64,000 nt of DNA, taken from Nonomuraea typhae (GTDB lineage Bacteria > Actinomycetota > Actinomycetes > Streptosporangiales > Streptosporangiaceae). The stretch spans positions 434,001-498,000 of the forward strand of contig NZ_VRLV01000002.1 in assembly GCF_009760925.1 (NCBI RefSeq), given 5' to 3'. Position 1 is the first letter of the stretch. The number at the start of each line of letters is the position of its first letter. The notes beneath the pieces are model-generated. The model was given only the letters and a program-made list of their open reading frames with translations. It was not told the DNA's origin and ran no database searches. Positions 18,691 through 28,549 of this stretch are shown piece after piece. The translations under genes were made by a program, and so were the position numbers.

Positions 18691-20698
18691 CAAGATCGAG
18701 TACGGCGAGGCCGGTCGTGCACACGCCACCGGCCACCACGGTCATCGCCGCCACGAGCGGCAGATGCCTGGTCCAGCGGCGCTTCGTCACGACTCCCAGC
18801 AGGTCGCGCCCACGCATCACCGCCAGGCCCACGACCGACAAGGTCACGGCCATCCCCACCCCGAACGCCCCCACCAGGACCAGCGCGGTCACCGCCCGCC
18901 CGGACAACAGCCCGGCCAGGAGCAGCAGGAACGCGGACGGGGACGGCAGCAGCCCACCGGACATCCCGAGCACGACCAGGCCGCGTCTGGACAGGAGGGT
19001 GCCCTGGGGAGCAGAGCTGGGGTGGGTTGAGCTGTCGGCGTCGCGGCCAGGTCCGTGGCCGTGTTCACGTATGTGACCGTGCTCAGGGGTGTGGCCGTGC
19101 TCAGGGGTGTGGCCGTGCTCAGGGGTGTGGCCGTGCTCAGGGGTGTGGCCGTGCTCAGGGGTGTGGCCGTGGTCAGGGGTGTGGCCGTGGTCAGGGGTGT
19201 GGCCGTGGTCAGGGGTGTGGCCGTGGTCAGGGGTGTGGCCGTGGTCAGGGGTGTGGCTGTGGTCAGGGGTGTGACCCTGGTCAGAGATGTGACCCTGGTC
19301 AGGTCCGTGGCTGTGGTCAAGGGTGTGGCCCTGGTCAGAGGTGTGGCCTTGTTCGCGTATCTGGCTGTGGTCACCTCCAAGGCCATGGCCAGGTGCGTGG
19401 CCGTGTCCGTGGCCATGCTCGTGTCCGTGACCGTGACCGTGACCGTGACCGTGGCCGTGGCCGTGGCCGTGGCCGTGGCCGTGGCCGTGGCCGTGGCCGT
19501 GGCCGTGGCCGTGGCCTCGGTTGGTGAGGTGGCGGTAGGCCAGGGTGGCGCCGACCGCCAGTACGGCGACGGCTCCGGCCAGTTGTAGCCATCGGGTCAC
19601 CATCCCCAGGTCGGGGGCGTTTTCCATGGCTACCCACCACACCAGTGCCAGTGCGGCCACCGACACCGTGTGCATGAGTGCCACCACGCCGCCCAGCCGG
19701 ACGGCGTCCAGGGGACGGGCGTGGCCGGCGAGGAGGTAGCCGGCCGTCAGCGTCTTGCCGTGGCCAGGGGCGCAGGCGTGGGCCGCGCCTGCCACCAGCG
19801 CCACGAGCAGCGCCAACGGCAGGAACCGGTCGAGCAGCGACGACAGGTCCGTGGCGAGCATCGCCGCCGTGTCTCCTGCCGACGCACCCGGCCCTGCGCC
19901 CACGGCCGACCCGCTTGATCCCGCGCCGCCGGCCGGCGAACGGGACTCCGCCTCCCCGGTGGACGCGTCCGGCCCTTCGCCGCTGGTCAGTGCGTCCGGT
20001 CGTGCGTCCCCGGTCGGCGCGTCCGGCCGTGCGTCCCCGGTCGGCGCGTCCGGCCGCGCGTCCCCGGTCGGTGCGTCCGGCCGCGCGTCCCCGGTCGGCG
20101 CGTCCGGCCGCGCGTCCCCGGTCGGTGCGTCCGGCCGTGCGTCCCCGGTCGGCGCGTCCGGCCGCGCGTCCCCGGTCAGTGCGTCCGGCTGCGCGTCCCC
20201 GGTCGGCGCGTCTGGTCTCGCGTCTCCTGTGGGGCCGGTCGAGGGGGTGAGGGGGAAGGTGTGGGTGGGGGTGGTGTGGGTGTGGAGGGCGCCGGAGCCG
20301 GTGGGGGTGACCGAGACGGTGCGGTAGGCGGGGTTCACGTCGTGGAGCAGGGTGATGGTCAAGGTGAGGGCGGTTACGGGGGCCGGGCAGCGGTAGTGGG
20401 CCACGGCGCCCCGGGCTGGGATGGGGTGGATGGCGGTCAAGGGGCAGGGGGCGGTGGCCTGCCGTACCACCAGACGGGTCGTGAAATATCCGGACAAGGA
20501 GTGGCCGGCCGTACCGGACAGCGCCGCGGCGTCGTCCGGTGCGGCGGTCCAGGTGATCGCGACCTCGGCCCCCGATGCGCTGACCTTCGCCACGGGCGGC
20601 GGGCCGAAGGGGTGTGCCCACCCCGGACCCGCCGCCCCCAGCAAGATCAGCATGGCGACGCCCGCGACCGCGAGCACGCGAGCCAATCCGTTGGTCAT
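18677..20698 (-). CDS. NicO-family nickel/cobalt transporter with giant His-rich repeat loop
   Basis: A 673-aa protein. A signal-like N-terminus (ends GWAHP) and an extracellular beta-type domain (about 30-150) precede a 9-aa repeat (TGDARPDAP, about nine copies). Transmembrane helices begin near 285, with [20 protein letters not shown] matching the NicO metal site. A loop of about 150 residues then carries (HG)n and six-residue [12 protein letters not shown] repeats, followed by the last helices. Its ATG overlaps the upstream fusion gene by 4 bases. Metal efflux or uptake of Ni/Co is inferred from the family; His-rich loops bind such metals. Confidence 0.82.
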   Translation of the reverse strand: MTNGLARVLAVAGVAMLILLGAAGPGWAHPFGPPPVAKVSASGAEVAITWTAAPDDAAALSGTAGHSLSGYFTTRLVVRQATAPCPLTAIHPIPARGAVAHYRCPAPVTALTLTITLLHDVNPAYRTVSVTPTGSGALHTHTTPTHTFPLTPSTGPTGDARPDAPTGDAQPDALTGDARPDAPTGDARPDAPTGDARPDAPTGDARPDAPTGDARPDAPTGDARPDAPTGDARPDALTSGEGPDASTGEAESRSPAGGAGSSGSAVGAGPGASAGDTAAMLATDLSSLLDRFLPLALLVALVAGAAHACAPGHGKTLTAGYLLAGHARPLDAVRLGGVVALMHTVSVAALALVWWVAMENAPDLGMVTRWLQLAGAVAVLAVGATLAYRHLTNRGHGHGHGHGHGHGHGHGHGHGHGHGHGHGHGHEHGHGHGHAPGHGLGGDHSQIREQGHTSDQGHTLDHSHGPDQGHISDQGHTPDHSHTPDHGHTPDHGHTPDHGHTPDHGHTPDHGHTPEHGHTPEHGHTPEHGHTPEHGHTPEHGHIREHGHGPGRDADSSTHPSSAPQGTLLSRRGLVVLGMSGGLLPSPSAFLLLLAGLLSGRAVTALVLVGAFGVGMAVTLSVVGLAVMRGRDLLGVVTKRRWTRHLPLVAAMTVVAGGVCTTGLAVLDLVRGG
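19075..19370. repeat. 18-bp coding minisatellite ([12 protein letters not shown])
   Basis: A unit of 18 bp, plus-strand form GTGTGGCCGTGCTCAGGG or the GTGGTCAG variant, is repeated perfectly about ten times and then less perfectly towards 19370. It encodes the six-residue His repeat of the NicO-family protein and keeps the frame throughout. Confidence 0.92.
19395..19516. repeat. 6-bp coding repeat, (His-Gly)n
   Basis: A hexanucleotide array (GGCCGT on the plus strand, with a few ACCGTG and ATGCTC variants) encodes about 20 consecutive His-Gly pairs in the metal-binding loop of the NicO protein. Confidence 0.92.
19988..20227. repeat. 27-bp coding repeat (TGDARPDAP)n
   Basis: About nine 27-bp units encode the nine-residue acidic/proline repeat in the extracellular linker of the NicO-family protein. 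Copies differ mainly at synonymous positions, with a few residue changes (Gln for Arg, Leu for Pro). Confidence 0.9.
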
Positions 20699-23600
20699 CT
20701 AGCCGCCAGCGCGTGCAATGAGCCGTCGTCGGTCAGCGCGAACAGCGTGTTCCCGCTCACCGACAGCGCCGAGGCGACCCCGCCGCCCAGGTCGTACGCG
20801 GCCAGGATGCGCCCGGTCGCCCGGTCCAGGGCGAGGACGCGCCCGTCCCAGGTGCCCGCGTACACGGTGGTGCGGGTGGCCAGCGCGTGCATGGCCGGTG
20901 AGCCGGGGCCGTTGGCCTTGCACGACGAGCCCGACCGCCACGGATCGTCCATCGGGCTCTCGCCCGGCAGGTACCCGGTGGCCGTCTCCCACATCACCTT
21001 GCCGGTGTCGGTGGAGTAGGCGCGGATCATGCCGTCCTGACTTGCCGCGTACGCCGTCGGGCCCCACACCGCGGGGCTGGTCACAGGCGGCGGGCCGTAC
21101 TCGCAGACGGCGGCGGTGCCGAGCTTGGCGTGCCAGCGCTGCGCGCCGTCGGCGGCGTGCCCGCGGGTGCCGCTGGCCGTCGTCGTCACCAGGCCCGTGT
21201 CGGTGAGCACCGGCGAGGACTGCGAGTAGATGTCGCCGCCGGTGTCCACGCTGGAGACCTGCTTGCAGGTGGTCAGGTCCATCGCGATCAGCGACTGGCT
21301 GGAGCCCGAGTGCAGCCAGGCCGTGGTCGTGCCCGGCTTCCGGACGGCGGTGCTGTGGAACTCGCCCCAGCCGACCGGCGCCTGGAAGCCGCCGGGCAGC
21401 CGCTCACCGGTACGGGCGTCGCGGCAGCGCACGCCGTCCCACTCGTGGTAGACGGCCACCGCGCGGCCGTCCGGCAGGTCGAAGACGCTGACCGGTCCGC
21501 CGGCCCGGCCGTAACGGCGCACCGTCGTCGGCTTGACCTCCTCGGCGTCGACGGTCTCCCACACGATCTTGCCGGTGCGCTCGTCCAGCGCGTAGACGCG
21601 TCCGACGCCGGTGGTCAGATAGACCTTCCCGCCGTGCACGGCCGGGAACGACTCGGCGTCGCCGTCGAGGTAGGTGCGCCACAGCTCCCTTCCGGTGCGC
21701 GCGTCGTAGGCGAGCATCATGCTGTACGGCGAGGCGAACGCCTGCGAGGCGACGATCACCCTGCCCCGTGAGACGGCGGCGCCGTTCAGGTGGAACTGCT
21801 CGCCGGAGCTGGCCGCCCAGCGCAGGTCCAGGGCGCTGCCCGGGTCCTCGGCGGCGGCCGAGCGGCCCTGCTCGTCACCGCCCTGGCGCAGCCAGTCGCG
21901 TCCCGGAGCCGGTGCCGAGACCTTGCCGCCCGCGGCCACCCTGAACTCGGTCGTCACCGTGGGGAACGCCCTGCCCTTGGTGTCGGCTACGAGCAGTTGG
22001 GCCGTGTACGTGCCCGGGTGCAGGCCGGTGATCCGGTCGCTGATCCGCGTCCACGACACGTGCGAGCGCGGACAGGCTTCGTCCTTGTAGCAGTTGACGA
22101 TGCCCTGCCGCCGGGTTTCGGCGCCGAAGCGCAGCTTGTCGCGGCTCCAGACGACCCTGCCGTTCTTGAACCGCACGATCACCGAGGCCGAGGCGGGGGT
22201 GCGGCCGTCGTCCTCGGCGTAGACCTCCAACGGGATGCCCGCCTTGGCGCCGTGCACGCTGCCCGAGGCCGGGCTGACCAGCGAGACGTCGTCGTTGACG
22301 CCGAACTGGCGGCGTTCTGCCACGATGTGGCCCTTGTCCGCGCCGGTGATGCCGGAGAAGTCGAGGACCTTGTAGTCGGGGCGGGCGCCGTCGATGCCGT
22401 ACATGCCCATGTTGTTGACCTCGACCGAACGGGCGAAGGCGCCCCTCCTGTACTCGGCCTGCTGGTTGTGCCCGGCGGCGAACATCCGCACGTCGTACTT
22501 CGCCAGCTCGTCCACGGTCGGCTGCATCCCGGCGCCGGGACCCCAGCGGGTGAACAGCGACCGGTGCGCGAACACCAGCACCTGCTTGCCGGTCGCGTGC
22601 CTGCGCAGGTCCTCGCGGAGCCACTCGAGCTGAGGGCCGAGGCCGCGGGTGTCGTAGTTGTCCTCCAGCACGACGATGTGCCGGCCGTCGCGGTCGAAGC
22701 TGTACCACTCGGGGCCGACGTTGCGCCGCCAGTACTCGAGGCTGCCGCCGTACCCGGTCGAGGACGGGGTGCCGCCCACGTCATGGTTGCCGATCACCGG
22801 GTAGAACGGGTGCCCCAGCTTGCCGTCGCGCAGGCCGTTGCGGAGCAGGTCGTACCCGCCCTGGCGGCGGCCCGCCTCGGCGTAGTCGGTGACGGTCAGG
22901 TCGCCGGTGGAGATGGTCATCGTGGCGCCGTCCACCTCGGCCATCGCCTTGACCTGGCCGGTCCAGCGCGGGGCGGAGCTCTGGTACTCGGCGTCGGTGC
23001 GGTTGCCCACCTCGACGTCGGAGACCATCAGCCACTTCTCCTTCGGATCGGCCGCCGCCTTGACCGGCGCGAGCGCGAAGTCGAGGCCGGTCGGCCGCTG
23101 CTCCAGGGTCCGGAAGAAGCGCGGGATGTAGTCCTCGCGCAACACCGGCTGGTAGCCGTCCGGCGAGACGACCCAGACCAGGTCGGTCTCGCGGCGGTTG
23201 CGGTCGATCGCGATGCTGTAGGAGCCGTCCGCGCCGGTCGTGGCCCAGGCGGCGCCGTCGGTCACCGAGACGCCGGGGAAGCCTTGCTCGCCCGCGTCCC
23301 GGATACCGTCCCCGTCCACATCCTTGAACACCGTCCCCTGGACGGTCACGGTGTCACTCCCCGAACCGGCCAGCGTGAACGTGACCGGGTCGCCGAGCAT
23401 CTCGTAGCCGTCGTTGTACATGAAGTACGCGGTCCACGACCCCGTGCCCAGCGCCGAGGTGCTGATCGACACCGTCCCCGAGGTCTGCGGCGCCCGCACC
23501 CAGACCCGCGAGTAGGCCACACCAGGCTTCTCGCCCGGGCCGTAGATGCCCACCCAGTTGAGGGCGTTGGGCCGGTCGGTGGCATACCGGAACGCCACGG

Positions 23601-24777
23601 GCTGGCCGGCCTGCGGGTTCACGGTGGTGATCTCCAACGTCCCGGCGGCCTGCGCGCCCGTCTTGGGGATGCCTGGGGTGGGCGTGCCCGGCGTGGAGGG
23701 GGTGCCTGGGGTGGGCGTGCCCGGCGTGGAAGGCGCATCCGGCGTGGAAGAGGTGCCCGGTGTGGAGGGGGCGTCCAGCGTGGAAGAGGTGCCCGGTGTG
23801 GAGGGGGCGTCCCGTGTGGAGGGCGCGTCCGGTGCAGAAGGGGCGCCTGGGGTGGGCGCCGGGTCGGCCATGGCCGCCTGTGGTGCGAGGACCGTGAGGC
23901 ACACCGTGACCGCGACGACCGCCCGGCCGGGCCAACCGCGCCGCCTGCGCTCACGCACCGGCCAACCGGCCGCGTCTCCGGTACGGCCCGGCGTCGCGGC
24001 ACCGGTACGGCTTTGCCACACGGTGCCATGCGGCACCGAGGGGGCAAGCGCCGCCGCCGGGGCAAGCGCCGCCGCGGGGGCAAGCGGTGCCGCCGGGGCA
24101 AGCGGTGCCGCGGGGGCAAGCGGTGCCACCGGGGCGAGGGGTGCCGGGCCCGCTTGCCGGACGAAGGCAAAGCGGGCCGGGCCCGCTTGCCGTGCGAAGG
24201 CGAAGCCTGCCGAGCCCGCCTGCCGTACCGAGGCACGACGGCCGGACAGGAACCGTCCGCCGGAGATCAACAGGGCGGCCAGGAGCAGTGCGGCCAGCAC
24301 CCAGGCGGCCGGCACCCAGGGGAAGGTCCAGCGGGCGGCGTGTGCCCCGGTGGCGTCGAGCAAGGGGGCGGCGGCGTTCACCTGTGCCGTCGTGCCGTCG
24401 AACTCGGCGATCACCTCGGTCAGCCCGGCCTTGCCCAGCAGGGGCGCCAGGTCGAGGCGGTCCACGGCGCAGGACCAGGCCAGTTCCACGACCACGCCGC
24501 CGGGCACGCCTCCGGTGTCGCCGGCGACGCCGTGGGCGCTGACCGGGCAGGGGGCGGGCAACAGGGCGGTGGCCCAGGCGCCGGCGCGTTCGGGGGTGAC
24601 GACGTCCTTGTGGACGATCAGCCGGCCGGCGGTCACCCCCTGGGAGGTGGCGACGACCAGTTCGGCGTGTTGCCGGGTGAGGTGGGCGGCGGCGGGGCCT
24701 GCGCACAGCCCCACCCCTGCCATGACCACCAAGAGCAGCGCAGCAACACGCCTCAATAGCAGTAATTGTCTAGACAT
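20695..24777 (-). CDS. Large membrane fusion: N-terminal exported domain, metallophosphoesterase, PQQ-type propeller
   Basis: A 1360-aa protein. ATG 24777 was chosen because a good signal peptide follows ([17 protein letters not shown]); GTG 24846 is an alternative. In order: exported domain (about 30-140), membrane helix (about 155-175), Ala/Pro repeats, a second signal-like stretch (about 280-305, ending AAMADPA), a Ser/Thr/Pro linker, a CARDB- or Ig-like domain, a SdrD/Cna-B-like domain with [12 protein letters not shown], a calcineurin-type phosphoesterase ([37 protein letters not shown]) and a PQQ-like propeller (about 985-1360). The usual DxH is DVE and the final GHxH is GHNQ, so metal binding may be altered. 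Codon 5 is TTA. It overlaps the NicO gene by 4 bases. Confidence 0.78.
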   Translation of the reverse strand: MSRQLLLLRRVAALLLVVMAGVGLCAGPAAAHLTRQHAELVVATSQGVTAGRLIVHKDVVTPERAGAWATALLPAPCPVSAHGVAGDTGGVPGGVVVELAWSCAVDRLDLAPLLGKAGLTEVIAEFDGTTAQVNAAAPLLDATGAHAARWTFPWVPAAWVLAALLLAALLISGGRFLSGRRASVRQAGSAGFAFARQAGPARFAFVRQAGPAPLAPVAPLAPAAPLAPAAPLAPAAALAPAAALAPSVPHGTVWQSRTGAATPGRTGDAAGWPVRERRRRGWPGRAVVAVTVCLTVLAPQAAMADPAPTPGAPSAPDAPSTRDAPSTPGTSSTLDAPSTPGTSSTPDAPSTPGTPTPGTPSTPGTPTPGIPKTGAQAAGTLEITTVNPQAGQPVAFRYATDRPNALNWVGIYGPGEKPGVAYSRVWVRAPQTSGTVSISTSALGTGSWTAYFMYNDGYEMLGDPVTFTLAGSGSDTVTVQGTVFKDVDGDGIRDAGEQGFPGVSVTDGAAWATTGADGSYSIAIDRNRRETDLVWVVSPDGYQPVLREDYIPRFFRTLEQRPTGLDFALAPVKAAADPKEKWLMVSDVEVGNRTDAEYQSSAPRWTGQVKAMAEVDGATMTISTGDLTVTDYAEAGRRQGGYDLLRNGLRDGKLGHPFYPVIGNHDVGGTPSSTGYGGSLEYWRRNVGPEWYSFDRDGRHIVVLEDNYDTRGLGPQLEWLREDLRRHATGKQVLVFAHRSLFTRWGPGAGMQPTVDELAKYDVRMFAAGHNQQAEYRRGAFARSVEVNNMGMYGIDGARPDYKVLDFSGITGADKGHIVAERRQFGVNDDVSLVSPASGSVHGAKAGIPLEVYAEDDGRTPASASVIVRFKNGRVVWSRDKLRFGAETRRQGIVNCYKDEACPRSHVSWTRISDRITGLHPGTYTAQLLVADTKGRAFPTVTTEFRVAAGGKVSAPAPGRDWLRQGGDEQGRSAAAEDPGSALDLRWAASSGEQFHLNGAAVSRGRVIVASQAFASPYSMMLAYDARTGRELWRTYLDGDAESFPAVHGGKVYLTTGVGRVYALDERTGKIVWETVDAEEVKPTTVRRYGRAGGPVSVFDLPDGRAVAVYHEWDGVRCRDARTGERLPGGFQAPVGWGEFHSTAVRKPGTTTAWLHSGSSQSLIAMDLTTCKQVSSVDTGGDIYSQSSPVLTDTGLVTTTASGTRGHAADGAQRWHAKLGTAAVCEYGPPPVTSPAVWGPTAYAASQDGMIRAYSTDTGKVMWETATGYLPGESPMDDPWRSGSSCKANGPGSPAMHALATRTTVYAGTWDGRVLALDRATGRILAAYDLGGGVASALSVSGNTLFALTDDGSLHALAAR

Positions 24778-24930
24778 GTCCGGCAGCGTATGGACGTGCA
24801 TCCCGCCACAGAAAGGGTGATTATCCAACTGCCCTTGATAATTCACCGCGCCCCCACCGGGAATTCATCTGGCGCATCAGGCAACGATCCGGGACGCTCG
24901 TGGACTCCGTCGTAGGTGAGGAGGTGTTCT

Positions 24931-25461
24931 ATGGGGGGACGCGAGCAAACCCGGGAAGAGGAGTTCCACGGGTTTGTGACGAGCCGCTGGCCAGGGCTCC
25001 TGCGGACGGCCTACCTGCTGACGGGCGACCGCCACGCCGCCGAGGACCTCGTGCAGTCGGCGCTGGAACACGCGTACGTGGCCTGGCGCAAGGTGTCCGC
25101 GGCCGACGACCCGGACGCGTACGTGCGGCGCATATTGATCAACGTCCACGCGCGGCGGCACCGGCGCAGGCTCAGGGAGTTCCTCGTGGCACGCGCGGAG
25201 ACGCCGGAGCAGGTGGCGGACGGCGACACGATGGCGCAGGCCGAGGACCGCTCGATGCTGCTGCGCGCCCTGGCCGGGTTACCCGCCCGCCAGCGCGAGG
25301 CGGTGGTGCTGCGCTACTGGGAGGACCTGACGGAGACGCAGGCGGCGGCCGCCATGGGCTGCTCGGTCGGGACGGTCAAGAGCAACGCGGCCAAGGGCAT
25401 CGCCAAACTGCGCGCGATCCCGGGCCTGGTGGAGACGGCGGCGAACGGAGGGGTGAAGTGA
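24931..25461 (+). CDS. ECF RNA polymerase sigma factor, SigE family
   Basis: A 176-aa sigma-70-type factor. Region 2 is FVTSRWPGLLRTAYLLTGD..AEDLVQSALEHAY and region 4 is LPARQREAVVLRYWEDLTE with the HTH AAAMGCSVGTVKSN. ATG 24931 has an AGGAGG site. The gene contains an in-frame TTA codon at 25279, rare in such genomes. It is divergent from the large fusion gene and coupled (GTGA) to a single-pass membrane protein that may act as its anti-sigma factor. Confidence 0.9.
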   Translation: MGGREQTREEEFHGFVTSRWPGLLRTAYLLTGDRHAAEDLVQSALEHAYVAWRKVSAADDPDAYVRRILINVHARRHRRRLREFLVARAETPEQVADGDTMAQAEDRSMLLRALAGLPARQREAVVLRYWEDLTETQAAAAMGCSVGTVKSNAAKGIAKLRAIPGLVETAANGGVK

Positions 25462-26195
25462 ACCAGGACAACCGGGACGTCGCCCTGCTGCTGAAGAAGG
25501 CCGCCGAGCAGGTCGAGATCGAGGCGGCGCCGTACCAGGCGGTGGTGCGCGGCGGGCGGCGGCGCAGGGCGCGACGGCGGGCGGTGCTGGCGGGGGTGGC
25601 GCTGGCCGTGGTGGTGAGCGGGTTCGCGGGGACGGCGGCCTTCGAGGATCGCCCCATCGTGAACTGGGACCGGGCGAATCCGACGGCGGTGCAGCGGCAC
25701 GTGTACGACCCGCAGGTGACCGCGCTGGGCGTGGTCGCGGGCCGGCGGCTGTTCATCGAGGTGTGGGGGGCGCCGCGCGACGACGCCGAGCTGCGCGAGC
25801 AGAAGGCCAGGATGATCAGGGCGGGCGTGTGGGAGGGCCGCGCGCCCAAGGGTTTCCCGCCGCCGGCGGTCGGTGAGACCTGGTTCTTCGTCTACGCGCC
25901 CGGTGACTCAGGCGGCAAGGAGCCCGTCGCCTCGGGCGTGGAGGCTCCCCCCGACGGCAACCTCGGCAACATCCTCGTGGCCGGGCTGGACCGGCGCAGG
26001 CTCGCCATGGGGATGGTTTCACCGGACGTGGTGCGGATCACCGGCGATTGGTCCACCGGAAGCGTCAAGGGAACGATCACCCAGGTGAGAGGACTGCACA
26101 ACCCCTGGTTCACCGTGGAAGGCGACGCCTCTGCCGAGCTGAAGTCGATCACCAGTTTCCACCGGGATGGCACCGCGGAACACCACCCGCTGTGA
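25458..26195 (+). CDS. Single-pass membrane protein coupled to the sigma factor (putative anti-sigma)
   Basis: A 245-aa protein. A cytoplasmic stretch of about 30 residues is followed by an Arg-rich patch (GGRRRRARRRA), one helix (VLAGVALAVVVSGFAGTAAF) and an extracellular domain with no family I recognise. GTG 25458 overlaps the sigma stop by 4 bases. The topology and coupling suggest a regulator of the sigma factor, but no zinc-binding anti-sigma motif is visible. Confidence 0.65.
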   Translation: MNQDNRDVALLLKKAAEQVEIEAAPYQAVVRGGRRRRARRRAVLAGVALAVVVSGFAGTAAFEDRPIVNWDRANPTAVQRHVYDPQVTALGVVAGRRLFIEVWGAPRDDAELREQKARMIRAGVWEGRAPKGFPPPAVGETWFFVYAPGDSGGKEPVASGVEAPPDGNLGNILVAGLDRRRLAMGMVSPDVVRITGDWSTGSVKGTITQVRGLHNPWFTVEGDASAELKSITSFHRDGTAEHHPL

Positions 26196-26220
26196 ACGGG
26201 ACGCCCCGGGGGCGTCCCGT
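26196..26220. terminator. Bidirectional palindromic terminator
   Basis: A 25-base near-perfect palindrome (ACGGGACGCCCC / GGGGCGTCCCGT) begins right after the stop of the membrane protein gene and precedes the convergent ahpD stop. Confidence 0.7.
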
Positions 26221-26232
26221 CCGGCGCGGGAG

Positions 26233-26769
26233 TCAGACGGCGACGAGCGCCGCCTCCGCCTCCAGCGTCGCGGCGGTGGCGGCCAGCACGGCTGCCACGC
26301 GCAGCGCCTCCTGGATCTGCTCGCGGGGCATGCCCGACCCGCGCAGCACCTGCTCGTGCGACTCCAGGCACCGCCCGCAGCCGTTGATCGCGGAGACGGC
26401 CAGGCACCACAGCTCGAAGTCGACCTTGTCCACGCCCGGGTTGCCGATGACGCTCATGCGGAGCTTGGCCGGCATCGTGGCGTAGGTGTCGTCGCCGATG
26501 AGGTGGGTGGCCCGGTAGTACACGTTGTTCATGGCCATGATGGAGGCGGCGGCCTTGGCGGCCGTGAACGCCTCCTCCGGCAGGTGCTCGGCGGCCTCTC
26601 CGGAGACCTCGGCGATGACCCGGCCGGACTTCGTGGCGATGGCGCAGGCCAGCACCGCGCCCCACAACTGCTGGTCGGTCAGCGACGAGGTGGTCGTGAC
26701 CGAGCCGAGGTTGAGCTTGGTGTCCTTGGCGTAGGCCGGGAGGGCTTCCTTCAGCGCGGCGATGCTCAT
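26233..26769 (-). CDS. ahpD: Alkyl hydroperoxide reductase, AhpD
   Basis: A 178-aa AhpD-fold disulfide reductase. The active site NGCGRCLESHE carries the CxxC pair near residues 130-133 with the downstream His; YRATHLIGDDTY is also typical. It reduces AhpC in actinobacteria through lipoamide/DlaT. ATG 26769 overlaps the ahpC stop by 4 bases. Confidence 0.95.
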   Translation of the reverse strand: MSIAALKEALPAYAKDTKLNLGSVTTTSSLTDQQLWGAVLACAIATKSGRVIAEVSGEAAEHLPEEAFTAAKAAASIMAMNNVYYRATHLIGDDTYATMPAKLRMSVIGNPGVDKVDFELWCLAVSAINGCGRCLESHEQVLRGSGMPREQIQEALRVAAVLAATAATLEAEAALVAV

Positions 26770-27323
26770 GCGCCGAGCAGCGCCTTCGCGTCGAGGCCCT
26801 TGTCGCCCTTGTTCCAGTTGCACGGGCACAGCTCGTCGGACTGCAGGGCGTCGAGGACCCGCAGGACCTCCTTGACGTTGCGGCCGACCGAGCCCGCGGT
26901 CACCATCGTGAACTGGATCTCGTTGTTCGGGTCCACGATGAAGGTGGCGCGCTGGGAGACGCCGTCGGCGCCGAGGATGCCGAGGTCGGCGGAGAGCTCG
27001 CGCTTGATGTCGCTCAGCATCGGGAAGGGCAGGTCGCGCAGGTCCTCGTGGTCCTTGCGCCAGGCGTGGTGGACGAACTCGGAGTCGACGGAGACGCCCA
27101 GGACCTGCGCGTCACGGTCGGCGAACTCGTCGTTGAGCCGGCCGAACTCGGCGATCTCGGTGGGACAGACGAAGGTGAAGTCCTTCGGCCAGAAGAACAC
27201 CACGCGCCACTTGCCCTCGTAGGTCTTGTGGTTGATCTCCGCGAACGCCTTCTCGGGGTCGAGGTCGACGCAGGCGGTGAGTTCGTACTCGGGGAAGTGG
27301 TCGCCGACGGTCAGCAACTGCAT
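26766..27323 (-). CDS. ahpC: Peroxiredoxin AhpC
   Basis: A 185-aa 2-Cys peroxiredoxin. The peroxidatic Cys is in DFTFVCPTEIAEF and the resolving region in DELCPCNW. It reduces H2O2, alkyl peroxides and peroxynitrite. It is divergent from oxyR, the usual arrangement in actinobacteria, and coupled to ahpD. Confidence 0.96.
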   Translation of the reverse strand: MQLLTVGDHFPEYELTACVDLDPEKAFAEINHKTYEGKWRVVFFWPKDFTFVCPTEIAEFGRLNDEFADRDAQVLGVSVDSEFVHHAWRKDHEDLRDLPFPMLSDIKRELSADLGILGADGVSQRATFIVDPNNEIQFTMVTAGSVGRNVKEVLRVLDALQSDELCPCNWNKGDKGLDAKALLGA

Positions 27324-27329
27324 ATCTCC

Positions 27330-27359
27330 TTAGCGGAAACGTCGTGGTCAGAGCGCTAA
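27330..27359. promoter_or_regulatory. Inverted repeat in the ahpC-oxyR divergent promoter
   Basis: TTAGCG (27330-27335) and CGCTAA (27354-27359) form an inverted repeat with an 18-bp gap in the 91-bp spacer between ahpC and oxyR. OxyR proteins bind spaced dyads in this position; binding here is inferred. Confidence 0.4.
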
Positions 27360-27414
27360 GCGTGCCGCACGTAGCATTGATCCGAGAAATCGAGTAGTCA
27401 GAGCAATCTGAGAG

Positions 27415-28359
27415 GTGTTCCCTATCAGTGAGCCCACGCCCACGCTGGCTCAGCTGCGCGCGTTCCTGTCGGTGGCCGAGCATCTCCACTTCCGGGAGGC
27501 GGCCACCGCGCTCCGGATCAGCCAACCCGCCTTGTCCGGAAATATCGTGGCATTGGAGGAAGTTCTGGACACGCAGCTCGTCGAACGGACCACCCGCAAG
27601 GTCCTCCTGACGCCCGCCGGGGAACGCGTCGCCGAACACGCCAAACGCGTCCTGGCCGCGGTCGGGGACCTCGTGGGCGAGGTGGCCAGGAACCGCGAGC
27701 CCTTCAGCGGCCCGGCCCATCTCGGCGTCATCCCCACCGTCGCGCCCTACGTGCTGCCCGCGCTGCTGCCCATGTTCGCCAGGCGCTTCCCGCACCTCAG
27801 GCTCACCGTGCACGAGGCCAAGACCGAGACGATCCTGGAGGAGGTGCGCGAGGGCCGGCTCGACATGGTGCTGCTCGCCCTGCCCACCGACGTCACCGGC
27901 CTGGTCGAGGAGCCGCTCTACGACGAGGACTTCCTGCTGGCCGTGCCCGGGGACCACCCGCTCGCCGGCGGCTCCGGGCCCCTGCGCCGCGAGGCGCTGA
28001 AGGGCCTGGACATCGTGCTGCTCAACCAGGGGCACTGCCTGCGCGAGCAGGCCATCGACGTCTGCCGCGAGGTCGGCGCCCGCGCCACCGCCACCACCTA
28101 CGCCACCAGCCTGCCCACGCTCGTGCAGCTCGTCGCGGGCGGTCTCGGCGTCACGCTGCTGCCGGAGTCCGCGGTCCCGGTCGAGACGGGCAAAAGGGTA
28201 CGGCTGGCGTTGCGCCGCTTCGCCTCACCCGCGCCGGGGCGGACGATCGGCCTGGCCTACCGGGGCTCCTCCGCCAGGGCCGCGGAATACGCCCAGCTGG
28301 CCAAGGCCGTCCGCACCGCCGTACGCCAGCGCAAACTGCCCGTGCAGGTCGTCTCCTAG
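27415..28359 (+). CDS. oxyR: LysR-type peroxide sensor OxyR
   Basis: A 314-aa regulator. The N-terminal LysR HTH is LRAFLSVAEHLHFREAATALRISQPALSG. The redox pair expected for OxyR is visible in NQGHCLREQAIDVC, nine residues apart, supporting OxyR over other LysR proteins. It probably activates ahpCD on disulfide formation. GTG 27415 is the likely start. The 3' end lies inside a 47-bp tandem duplication. Confidence 0.92.
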   Translation: MFPISEPTPTLAQLRAFLSVAEHLHFREAATALRISQPALSGNIVALEEVLDTQLVERTTRKVLLTPAGERVAEHAKRVLAAVGDLVGEVARNREPFSGPAHLGVIPTVAPYVLPALLPMFARRFPHLRLTVHEAKTETILEEVREGRLDMVLLALPTDVTGLVEEPLYDEDFLLAVPGDHPLAGGSGPLRREALKGLDIVLLNQGHCLREQAIDVCREVGARATATTYATSLPTLVQLVAGGLGVTLLPESAVPVETGKRVRLALRRFASPAPGRTIGLAYRGSSARAAEYAQLAKAVRTAVRQRKLPVQVVS

Positions 28360-28431
28360 CGATGTGAACCGACGAGCGCCTCCGGCCCGTGCAGGTCGTC
28401 TCCTAGCGATGTGGACCGACGAGCGCCTCCG
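28338..28431. repeat. 47-bp tandem duplication spanning the oxyR stop
   Basis: Copies at 28338-28384 and 28385-28431 differ by one base (A at 28367, G at 28414). The unit holds the last oxyR codons, its stop and the following ATG. Since 47 is not a multiple of three, the second copy is out of the oxyR frame; the oxyR protein itself is unaffected. Confidence 0.9.
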
Positions 28432-28549
28432 GGCGGAGCTGGACGGGGCCGCGGTGCCCGAGCTGCGCCGCCGTGCCGCGCACGTGTGGCGGACGGGACC
28501 GCCGCGGTCCTGGCCGGGCTGCGGGAGTGACCTCAGCCCAGGCGTTTGA
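28409..28549 (+). CDS. Possible small ORF or gene remnant
   Basis: Reads 46 residues starting MWTDERLRAELDGAAVPELRRRA. The ATG is in the second copy of the 47-bp repeat; in the first copy the same ATG is followed at once by TGA. The end overlaps the 3' end of the aminotransferase gene on the other strand. Composition is coding-like for the first 27 codons only. I do not recognise a family; it may be a remnant. Confidence 0.2.
   Translation: MWTDERLRAELDGAAVPELRRRAAHVWRTGPPRSWPGCGSDLSPGV

Noticed and set aside
19027..19588. Long open frames opposite the His-repeat region
   Set aside because: They arise from the repeat on the other strand and encode monotone Val/Gly/Arg repeats; the membrane protein frame has helices and family motifs.
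21790..24759. A 989-codon frame on the plus strand opposite the fusion gene
   Set aside because: Typical antisense frame of GC-rich DNA, with no recognisable domain, while the minus strand holds several clear domains.
24767..24776. TGTCTAGACA palindrome as operator
   Set aside because: It lies within the first codons of the fusion gene and is short; the TTA codon there is the more telling feature.
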